NCBI RefSeq assembly: GCF_003946865.1
Contig: NZ_QXTH01000006.1
Span: 248,001 to 312,000, forward strand
DNA length: 64,000 nucleotides
From: Antribacter gilvus
GTDB lineage: Bacteria; Actinomycetota; Actinomycetes; Actinomycetales; Cellulomonadaceae
Direction of reading: 5' to 3'
This document shows positions 58,141 to 64,000 of the stretch, piece by piece. The notes beneath the pieces are model-generated. The model was not told the origin of the DNA and searched no databases. It was given only the letters and a program-made list of their open reading frames with translations. Position numbers and translations under genes: made by a program. Each line of letters starts with the position of its first letter. Position 1 is the first letter of the stretch.

Positions 58141-58959
58141 TCAGTCCACCGCCCGCTCCAGCAGGCTCAGGAACGCTTCCTCCGCGCGCGCCCACTCCCG
58201 CTCGCGCGACGGGTCCTCCCGCGCGGACTCCAGGCCGGGCAGCGATGCCTCCGCCGCTTCCAGCTCGGCGTCCACGAACGCCCGCAGCAGCCCGGGCACG
58301 GGCGCGGTCCCCATCTCCCGGGTGCGCGACTTGGTGGCGACAAGGTTGGCGACGGCGGCCCGGACGTCGTCGGGCGCCGTGACCTCGACCAGGAGAGTGC
58401 CCAAGTCGATGGGCGGCACCGCCGCCTCCTCGTGCTCCCGCAGCCAGACCAGCGTGACCGCGGGCCGCAGGGCGTAGAAGAACTTCTTCATGGCACCGCT
58501 CGAGTCGAGCAGCCCGAGGTTGTTCCGCGCGACGTGCACGTGGTGCCGCACCAGCGCGGCGCGGTCGACGACGTCGTCGGCGACGGCGAGCAGCTCGTCG
58601 CGGAACGCGGCGTCGCCCCGGTACACGATCGGCGACCTCAGCCACTCCCCCACCGTCGCGTTGCCCTTGACCATGAGCGCGAGCGCCTTGCGGACGTCCC
58701 AGCCGTTGACGTCGAACACCTTGTCGAGCGGCGTCTCGATCACGTCGCGGCGGGCACGGAGGCCCAGGTAGTCCTCGACCCGATGGAGGTACAGGAAGCG
58801 GCAGTCGTAGTCGGAGTCCGGCGAGGGGAATCCCCACGCCCGGCTCCCGCTCTCGATCGCCCAGAGCACACGGACGCCGTGGTCGGACTCGACACGGTCG
58901 AGCCTGTCGTCGATCGCGGCGACCACCGCGGGGTCCATCGAGCCGGGGATGCTGCGCAC
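58141..58959 (-). CDS. RlaP/YcgL-like nucleotidyltransferase
   Basis: 272 residues with a MNT-type nucleotidyltransferase motif GSRAWGFPSPDSDYDCRF (GS...DxD) at about 34-51. The rest (FDVNGWDVRKALALMVKGN and YALRPAVTLVWL) matches the RlaP/COG3541 group, linked in some bacteria to RNA repair. It stands alone here. The GTG 58959 is chosen as it lies 6 bases after TACCGT; ATG 58938 would shorten it by 7 residues. Confidence 0.88.
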   Translation of the reverse strand: MRSIPGSMDPAVVAAIDDRLDRVESDHGVRVLWAIESGSRAWGFPSPDSDYDCRFLYLHRVEDYLGLRARRDVIETPLDKVFDVNGWDVRKALALMVKGNATVGEWLRSPIVYRGDAAFRDELLAVADDVVDRAALVRHHVHVARNNLGLLDSSGAMKKFFYALRPAVTLVWLREHEEAAVPPIDLGTLLVEVTAPDDVRAAVANLVATKSRTREMGTAPVPGLLRAFVDAELEAAEASLPGLESAREDPSREREWARAEEAFLSLLERAVD

Positions 58960-59030
58960 GCCACGACGGTAGCCGTTCCCCACCAAGAATCAGGTGTCGC
59001 GCCCCGGCACCTGTCTGCTTGGCTCGGCAG

Positions 59031-59822
59031 ATGACCCTCGAAGAGCTTCGCGCCGCCTTCCACGAGCAGGTCCGGCTGGCCGACCGCGACGCCGACCAGG
59101 GCGACGTCGTCGAGCACGACGGGCCCGTGCGCCGCCACTACCCCGCCGAGGTGGGCGTCCGGACCGCGTACGTCGAGTCGCCCGAGGGCCTCGGTGACGA
59201 CCCTGCCGCCACGATCGCCCGCCAGCGCGACTTCTTCCTCGACCGCGGCCAGCCGGTGGAGTGGAAGACCTACGCCTACGACGAGCCCGCCGACCTGGGG
59301 ATGCTCCTCGTCGCGGCCGGTTTTGTGCCGGAGGACGACGAGGCGCTGATCCTCGGCGAGACGGCGCACGTCGTGGAGGTGGCCTCGCCGCTCCCGTCCG
59401 GGCTCACGGTCCGTGCGGTGGACGACGACGCCGACGTCGACCGCCTCGCCGACCTGCACGAGCTGGTGTGGCCCGGTTCCCGCGCCGTCTCCGAGCACTT
59501 CCGCGCCGAGATGCGCGCCCGCCCGGACCTGGTGATGGGATGCCTCGTGGAGGAGTCGCGCGACGGCCCGGCGCTGTGCGGGTCCTGGCTGCGCCTGGTG
59601 GAGGGCACCGACTTCGGCGGCCTCTGGGGCGGAGCGACGCACCCGGGCTGGCGCCACCGTGGCCTCTACCGGGCCACGGTGGCGCACCGGGCGCGCCTTG
59701 CGCTCGACGCCGGCCACCCGTACCTCCGGGTCGACGCGTCCCGCGACTCCCGGCCGGTGCTGGAGCGTGCCGGGCTGCACCAGGTCTCGACGACGACGCC
59801 GTACGTGCTGTCCCTCAGCTAG
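59031..59822 (+). CDS. GNAT-family acetyltransferase
   Basis: 263 residues. The GNAT core is in the C-terminal half: GLWGGATHPGWRHRGLYRATVAHRARLAL (acetyl-CoA loop), then LRVDASRDSRPVLERAGLHQV. The N-terminal 110 residues form an added domain of unclear role. Substrate unknown. ATG after TTGGCT at 6 bases. Its last 8 bases overlap the convergent serine hydrolase gene. Confidence 0.87.
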   Translation: MTLEELRAAFHEQVRLADRDADQGDVVEHDGPVRRHYPAEVGVRTAYVESPEGLGDDPAATIARQRDFFLDRGQPVEWKTYAYDEPADLGMLLVAAGFVPEDDEALILGETAHVVEVASPLPSGLTVRAVDDDADVDRLADLHELVWPGSRAVSEHFRAEMRARPDLVMGCLVEESRDGPALCGSWLRLVEGTDFGGLWGGATHPGWRHRGLYRATVAHRARLALDAGHPYLRVDASRDSRPVLERAGLHQVSTTTPYVLSLS

Positions 59823-61380
59823 CCGTCGTGGTCGCGGTGGTCGCCGTGCCCGTCGTGTCGAGCAGGCGCGTCTCGCCGCCGAAGGACACGTTCTGGTCGT
59901 GGAGGACGGCCACCGACGCACCGCTGCCGTCGAACCGCAGCTGGATGGTCCACCCGAACGGTGAACCGGTGTCGACCATCCGGAGGCTGAGCGTCGTGTC
60001 GTCGGCCCAGGCGTAGGCCGATGCGAGGCGGACCGGCCCCTTGGCGAGCGAGGCGTCGGCCACCTCCCACGCAGCGTGGGCCAGGGCTGCGGTCCGGACC
60101 GTCCCGCGGACGTCCTGGGCGAGAACGAGCCGCTCGCCGTCGCGCGTCATCGTGAGCGACCGGAGGCCTTCGTCGTTCTCCGCCAGCTCGTACGTGACGC
60201 CGAGCACCGACTCCTCGAGGGGCGAGGCGGCAGCGCCCTCGGGGACGCGGAGGGCGACGTCCCAGGTGACTCCCTCACGAGGCGCGGCGGGGCCGGAAGG
60301 TGCGGGACCGGCACCCCCACCCCACGAAATGCCTGGCTTCGCTGCGGCATTTCGCGGGGACCCCGGGGCGCCTTCGGCGTCGGGCACCGCGTAGCCCGCC
60401 TCGGCCGCGGCCCCCGGGTCGAGCGTCGGCAGGAGCGCCGCCCAGACGGCGTCCTGGACGGACTGCAGGTTCTGGATGCCCGAGGTGATGGCGAGGACGA
60501 GGTCGTGCTCGGGCCAGACGACGGCGTACTGGCCGAACGCGCCGTCGGCGCGGTACGCCCCGAAGCGCGAGCGCCAGAACTGGTACCCGTAGCCCTGCCG
60601 CCACTCCGGCCAGTCGGGATGCTCGCTCACGACCTGTGCCGACGTGGCCTCGTCGATCCACTCGGCGGGGACCAGCTGCCGGCCCTCCCACTCCCCGCGC
60701 TGCAGGTAGAGCTGCCCGAAGGCGGCGAGCTCCTCCGTGGTCACCGACAGGCCGTAGCCGCCAACGTCCAGGCCGTCCGGGTCCTGCTCCCACGTGGCGC
60801 GCGTGATGCCGAGCGGGTCGAACACGCGGGGGCGCAGGTAGTCGACGAGGCGCTGCCCCGTGAGCCGTTGCACGATCACGCCCGCGAGGTACGTGGCGCC
60901 CGTGTTGTAGACGAAGCGCGAACCCGGCTCCAGGTCCACGGGCATCGCGAGGATCTGGCGCACCCAGTCGCCGCCCTCGCGGCCGATCGAGGTCGTGTCG
61001 ACGGCCTCCATCGTGGACATGGCGTGGCCGGAGGTCATGGTGAGGAGGTGGCGCACGCGCATGGCGGCGAGGTTCTCGGAGGGCTCGGCGGGCGCCTCCG
61101 CGGCAAGGTGGTCGATCACCCGGTCGTCGAGGGAGAGCAGTCCCTCGTGGACGGCAAGCCCCACGGCGGTCGACGCGAAGCTCTTGCTCACGGAGAACAT
61201 CACGTGGGGAAGGTCCGGGCCGTACGGGTCCCACCAGCCCTCGGCGACCACCGCGCCGTGGCGGAGGAGCATGAAGCTGTGCACGTCCTCGAGCCCGTCC
61301 AGGCCGGCGACGAGCCGGCTCACGGCGGCCGGGTCGAGACCTTGGGACTCGGGGGTGGCACGGGGAAGGCTGCGCGTCAT
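59815..61380 (-). CDS. Serine hydrolase (class C beta-lactamase-like)
   Basis: 521 residues. Active-site SVSK (about Ser72-Lys75) in VMFSVSKSFAST and the YNTG Tyr (about 164) are seen; no signal peptide is clear, so it is likely cytosolic, an esterase or peptidase rather than a true beta-lactamase. The last 150 residues form a second beta-rich domain, after a linker that holds a 40-bp palindrome (60320-60359). ATG follows GAGAGGA. Confidence 0.9.
   Translation of the reverse strand: MTRSLPRATPESQGLDPAAVSRLVAGLDGLEDVHSFMLLRHGAVVAEGWWDPYGPDLPHVMFSVSKSFASTAVGLAVHEGLLSLDDRVIDHLAAEAPAEPSENLAAMRVRHLLTMTSGHAMSTMEAVDTTSIGREGGDWVRQILAMPVDLEPGSRFVYNTGATYLAGVIVQRLTGQRLVDYLRPRVFDPLGITRATWEQDPDGLDVGGYGLSVTTEELAAFGQLYLQRGEWEGRQLVPAEWIDEATSAQVVSEHPDWPEWRQGYGYQFWRSRFGAYRADGAFGQYAVVWPEHDLVLAITSGIQNLQSVQDAVWAALLPTLDPGAAAEAGYAVPDAEGAPGSPRNAAAKPGISWGGGAGPAPSGPAAPREGVTWDVALRVPEGAAASPLEESVLGVTYELAENDEGLRSLTMTRDGERLVLAQDVRGTVRTAALAHAAWEVADASLAKGPVRLASAYAWADDTTLSLRMVDTGSPFGWTIQLRFDGSGASVAVLHDQNVSFGGETRLLDTTGTATTATTTAS
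60320..60359. repeat. REP-like palindrome inside the serine hydrolase gene
   Basis: CCCC-a-CGAAATGCC and its complement GGCATTTCG-c-GGGG around a 12-base loop, with one A/C mismatch. It adds the odd peptide NAAAKPGISWGG to a linker between domains. AT-richer than its surroundings. I saw no second copy in the window. Confidence 0.6.
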
Positions 61381-61414
61381 CGCGATCCTCTCTGAGTGAT
61401 GGTCGGGCCCATTG

Positions 61415-61807
61415 TCAGCCCCCGACGACCTCCACCTCGTACCCGTCCTCGTCAGCGAGATAGGCCGCGTAGTGGTCGGGTCCACCGGCGTGCGGGTGCC
61501 GGTCCGCGAACATCAGCGCCCAGCCGTGGGCGGGCGCCGCCTCGACGAGGGCGTCCACCTCCTCGCGCGTGCCGCCGTGGAACGCGAGGTGGTTGAGCCC
61601 GGGCCGCGTGCGGTCGTGGTCCGACGACGTCAGCGCCGGACTCTGCTCCACCACCACGTACGTGCCGCCGAGGATCCAGCTCACGCCGTGCTCCCAGCGC
61701 TGGTGCTCCGCGTAGCCGAGGCTGGCGAGGAGCCAGCCCCACGACCGCTCGGACCGGACCAGGTCCGGGACCCAGAGCTCGACGTGGTGGAGCGCGCCGC
61801 GCGTCAT
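61415..61807 (-). CDS. VOC (glyoxalase/bleomycin resistance) family protein
   Basis: 130 residues. Vicinal-oxygen-chelate fold: LHHVELWVPDLVRSERSW with the metal His, LNHLAFHGGTREEVDAL with a second, and GYEVEVVG with the Glu. Its ATG overlaps the stop of the MarR gene, so it is probably part of that regulon. Substrate unknown. Confidence 0.9.
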   Translation of the reverse strand: MTRGALHHVELWVPDLVRSERSWGWLLASLGYAEHQRWEHGVSWILGGTYVVVEQSPALTSSDHDRTRPGLNHLAFHGGTREEVDALVEAAPAHGWALMFADRHPHAGGPDHYAAYLADEDGYEVEVVGG

Positions 61808-62232
61808 CCCGCCACCGCCGCGATGACGCGGCCCAGGCTGCGGTGCAGCGCCTCGAGCTCGGGCACGGACATGCCGAGGCGCGCCATGATCGCGGGCGGG
61901 ACGGCCAGCGCCTGCTCCCGCAGGTCCCGGCCGGTCTCCGTGAGCTCGACGGCCAGGGCGCGCTCGTCGCGCGGGTCGCGCCGCCGCACCACGTACCCGG
62001 CAGCCTCCAGCCGCTTGAGCAGGGGGGACAGTGTGCCGGGGTCGAGTTGCAGTAGCCCGCTGAGCTGCTTGACCGAGAGCGGCGACCGCTCCCACAGCGC
62101 CAGCATGACGAGGTACTGCGGGTGCGTGAGGCCCAGCGGCTCCAGCAGGGGGCGGTAGAGCGCGTTGACGCTCCGCGAGGCCACCGCCAGGGCGAAACAG
62201 ACCTGACGGTCGAGCGCGAGGAGATCGGTCAT
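61804..62232 (-). CDS. MarR-family regulator, OhrR-like peroxide sensor
   Basis: 142 residues. DRQVCFALAVASRSVNALYRPLLEPLGLTHPQYLVMLALWE is the OhrR signature, with the sensing Cys12. HTH follows (VKQLSGLLQLDPGTLSPLLKRLE). OhrR loses DNA binding when that Cys is oxidised by organic peroxides. No ohr gene is adjacent; the VOC gene follows in the same operon. A TAGCCT box 7 bases upstream gives a leaderless start. Confidence 0.9.
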   Translation of the reverse strand: MTDLLALDRQVCFALAVASRSVNALYRPLLEPLGLTHPQYLVMLALWERSPLSVKQLSGLLQLDPGTLSPLLKRLEAAGYVVRRRDPRDERALAVELTETGRDLREQALAVPPAIMARLGMSVPELEALHRSLGRVIAAVAG

Positions 62233-62255
62233 GTTGACCAGGCTATCAGTTGGGG

Positions 62256-62270
62256 TACAAACTGTTGGTA
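62256..62270. promoter_or_regulatory. OhrR-box-like operator
   Basis: TACAAACTGTTGGTA fits TACnAACnGTTnGTA, an inverted repeat like known OhrR sites. More ACAAACTG and CAGTT copies on each side give about three half-sites in 45 bp between the regulator and the small divergent gene. Confidence 0.65.
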
Positions 62271-62291
62271 CACAAACTGATTGGAGACGGC

Positions 62292-62459
62292 ATGCGCGAC
62301 CGCGACGGCCTCACCCTCTGGTACCGGTTCACCTGGCGGCTCAACTGGCTGCTGCTGCACGTGGCCGGGCCGGCCCAGCTGTCCGGCGACGCAGACCCCC
62401 GCCGCCGGCTCGAGCGGGAGCGCGCCGAGCGCGTGGCGCGGTACCGGGCGGGCGAGTAG
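62292..62459 (+). CDS. Small protein, 55 residues
   Basis: Starts MRDRDGLTLWYRFTWRLNWLLLHVAGPAQ and ends with a long basic and acidic helix. No known family; WYRF/WRLNWLL gives it an amphipathic aromatic stretch that may associate with membrane. The ATG has GGAGAC 5 bases upstream. It shares the OhrR-box region with the MarR gene, so may be peroxide-regulated. Confidence 0.6.
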   Translation: MRDRDGLTLWYRFTWRLNWLLLHVAGPAQLSGDADPRRRLERERAERVARYRAGE

Positions 62460-62464
62460 GCGGC

Positions 62465-62875
62465 TCAGTGACCGGCCGCGGCGAGGAGGTCGAGTGACAG
62501 CGGCGCGACGGGGTGGCTCGTCACCGGCGCGGCCGGGTCGATCCACACGAGCTCCTCCAGCTCGGCCCGGACCTCGACCTGGACACCGTCGCCGAGACGC
62601 ACAAGGTAGGCGTAGGCGTCGACCTCGTGGTCGGGCTCGTTCGCCGCCTGGGCGGAGAAGCGCCCGAGCGGCTCCACGGCCGCGGGATCGAGCACGATCC
62701 CGACCTCCTCCTCGAACTCCCGCAGGAGCGCCGACAGAGGCTCCTCACCCGGCTCGATCTTGCCGCCCACCTGCATGAACGCCGATGTTCCACGCTTGCG
62801 CACCAGCAGGTGCCGCCCGTCCGGGCGCACCACCACGGCCGCGACGATCCGCAGCGTCGTCACAGGCACACTCAT
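62465..62875 (-). CDS. Nudix hydrolase
   Basis: 136 residues. Nudix box GGKIEPGEEPLSALLREFEEEVGI in order (quoted by its ends), with a MutT-like start VAAVVVRPDGRHLLVRKRG. Possibly a sanitiser of oxidised nucleotides. The ATG overlaps the stop of dnaX (TGATG), so it is translated with it. Confidence 0.92.
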   Translation of the reverse strand: MSVPVTTLRIVAAVVVRPDGRHLLVRKRGTSAFMQVGGKIEPGEEPLSALLREFEEEVGIVLDPAAVEPLGRFSAQAANEPDHEVDAYAYLVRLGDGVQVEVRAELEELVWIDPAAPVTSHPVAPLSLDLLAAAGH

Positions 62876-64000
62876 CAGCCCTGGTCGACGATCTCGTCGA
62901 TCACGGTGCCCCCGAGAACCTGCACCACGAGCGGCACGCCCATCAGCCCGTTCGAGGCGATGTCCGGGTCGTCCACGGACGACTCGTCGTAGTCAGGCTC
63001 GACCCCGCCGCCCGACGTCGTCCCGGCCGCCCCGTGCGTCCGGGTCCCGGCCGCGCCGCTCCCGGCCGCGCTCGCGCCGCCCGCCTCGGCTCCGCGCTGC
63101 TGGGCCTGACGCAGCACCTCGCGGGCGCGCGCGGCACCGCCGCCGGAAGCGGGGGCAGGGGCGGGGGCGGTGCTCGTAGGCGCCGGACCAGCCGCACCGG
63201 CCGGACCGGGGCTCGCCGCAGCCGGTCGCGTCTCCTGGGGCGCGGGCACCTCCGCGGGCTCGTCGAAGACCGGCGCGGGCTCGGGTGCGTCGTCATAGTC
63301 CGGGGGCGGTTCCGTCAGTGACACACCCGCGAGCCAGGCCTCGTCGGCCACCGTCGCGGCCGACGGCGTCCCGGCCACCTCCGTCCGGCGCTCCGGGGCT
63401 CCCGGGCGATCAGCGACCGCGACGGCGGACCCGACCGAGGCCGAGGCCTGCACCGGTGCAGAGACCTGGGTTGGCGCGGACGCGACGGACACCGTCGCAC
63501 GCGTGCCGCGACCTGCCCCCTGCGCCGGCGACACTCCCGGGGCCGACACGGTGGCCTGGGCGACGGCGGCGCCCGCGCCGTTCCCGCCGGGCGGCGCGAC
63601 CTCCGGCCAGGCCGTGTCCGCCGCAGGGGTCGCGGGACGGCCCGGTCCCGGAGAGGCGGGTCCTGAGCCCGAGCTGGTGTTGTCCGAGCCCGAGGCGGCG
63701 GGCACACCGGGCGCCGGGGTACCGCCAGGCGCCGAGGACCCACCACCACCCGTGGGGGGCGGCACGTCGCCGACGATCGCCTCGATCTTCACGGTGATCC
63801 CGAGCGTCTGATAGACCGCGTCCTCGACGGCGCTCACGTGCCGCGGGTTCGAGAAGGCCCGGGCGATGCCCTCCGTGGCGAACGCCAGCTTGAGAACCCC
63901 ACCCTCCAGCGCCGCGACCTGGGCGTTGGGTCCTACCAGCGACCACGTCACGCGAGCACTCGCCAGCGCGCCGAGCACCTCGTCCCAGCGCCGGCGCACC
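62875..64000 (-). CDS. dnaX: DNA polymerase III subunit gamma/tau, C-terminal part
   Basis: The last 375 codons; the gene runs beyond the right edge. The visible part starts in domain III (RRRWDEVLGALASARVTWSLVGPNAQVAALEGGVLKLAF) and continues into a long Gly/Pro/Ala low-complexity tail with poly-Ala-Pro stretches, ending VLGGTVIDEIVDQG. This is how actinobacterial tau subunits end. No frameshift signal could be judged without the upstream part. Confidence 0.9.
   Translation of the reverse strand, partial: VRRRWDEVLGALASARVTWSLVGPNAQVAALEGGVLKLAFATEGIARAFSNPRHVSAVEDAVYQTLGITVKIEAIVGDVPPPTGGGGSSAPGGTPAPGVPAASGSDNTSSGSGPASPGPGRPATPAADTAWPEVAPPGGNGAGAAVAQATVSAPGVSPAQGAGRGTRATVSVASAPTQVSAPVQASASVGSAVAVADRPGAPERRTEVAGTPSAATVADEAWLAGVSLTEPPPDYDDAPEPAPVFDEPAEVPAPQETRPAAASPGPAGAAGPAPTSTAPAPAPASGGGAARAREVLRQAQQRGAEAGGASAAGSGAAGTRTHGAAGTTSGGGVEPDYDESSVDDPDIASNGLMGVPLVVQVLGGTVIDEIVDQG

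Noticed and set aside
62280-62778. 165-codon plus-strand frame past the 55-residue gene
   Set aside because: Overlaps the Nudix gene in antisense and is a Pro/Arg-rich mirror frame.

Overview
The window is very GC-rich, tightly packed bacterial DNA with frequent GTG starts, 4-bp ATGA/GTGA gene overlaps and many start codons sitting 6-7 bases after a TAnnnT box (leaderless transcripts). With GlnR, DUF2516, DUF4395, DUF4870, DUF5063, an alpha/beta type aspartokinase and an actinobacterial Crp, it points to an actinomycete. A secreted GH10 xylanase beside two multidomain GH18 chitinases suggests a polymer-degrading member of the Micrococcales, most likely Promicromonosporaceae or Cellulomonadaceae (for example Cellulosimicrobium or Isoptericola). 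The genus is an inference from gene content only.

Layout. 1-3.5 kb: end of a FAD oxidase, an OsmC peroxiredoxin, and an ECF sigma factor with a membrane partner. 3.5-12.4 kb: xylanase with LacI-like operators, two tandem chitinases and a large LuxR-type regulator. 12.4-23.4 kb: housekeeping and stress genes (Dtd, asparaginase, a FUSC protein, YgfZ, a nitrobindin-like protein, DsrE, DUF4395/thioredoxin, YceI, GlnR, Nth). 23.4-27.8 kb: a GntR regulator and prpD-prpB-prpC (2-methylcitrate cycle). 27.9-34.2 kb: Crp, CcdA/TlpA thiol-redox pair, RidA, DUF4177, a class A penicillin-binding protein and a metallophosphoesterase. 34.3-40.7 kb: tRNA-Pro(CGG), argG with tandem ARG boxes, a ferredoxin reductase-like protein, DUF4870, DAHP synthase behind an aromatic leader peptide and attenuator, a Nudix protein and a glutamine amidotransferase. 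40.7-44.7 kb: two ABC modules, one headed by a YtrA-type GntR with a long palindromic operator. 44.7-51.4 kb: asd-lysC, TSUP permease, recR-DUF5063, and another ABC module. 51.4-64 kb: a more accessory stretch holding an APH-like kinase, two DGPF proteins with an ECF42-type sigma factor, TetR/DUF2306, NADAR, a MazEF-like pair, an RlaP-like nucleotidyltransferase, GNAT, a serine hydrolase, an OhrR-like regulator with VOC, Nudix, and the C-terminal part of dnaX at the right edge.

Regulation is unusually legible. There is a Trp/Tyr/Phe-rich leader peptide with two mutually exclusive hairpins before DAHP synthase, a putative ECF42 promoter before the DGPF-sigma operon, clear palindromes at several regulator genes, and an internal ribosome site for the aspartokinase beta subunit. 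The most uncommon items are the ECF42 sigma frame that runs through its convergent neighbour, the aro attenuator, a 36-residue membrane peptide coupled to a nitrobindin-like protein whose putative heme ligand is replaced, and a REP-like palindrome inserted in a coding region. I saw no CRISPR array, rRNA, prophage or insertion sequence.
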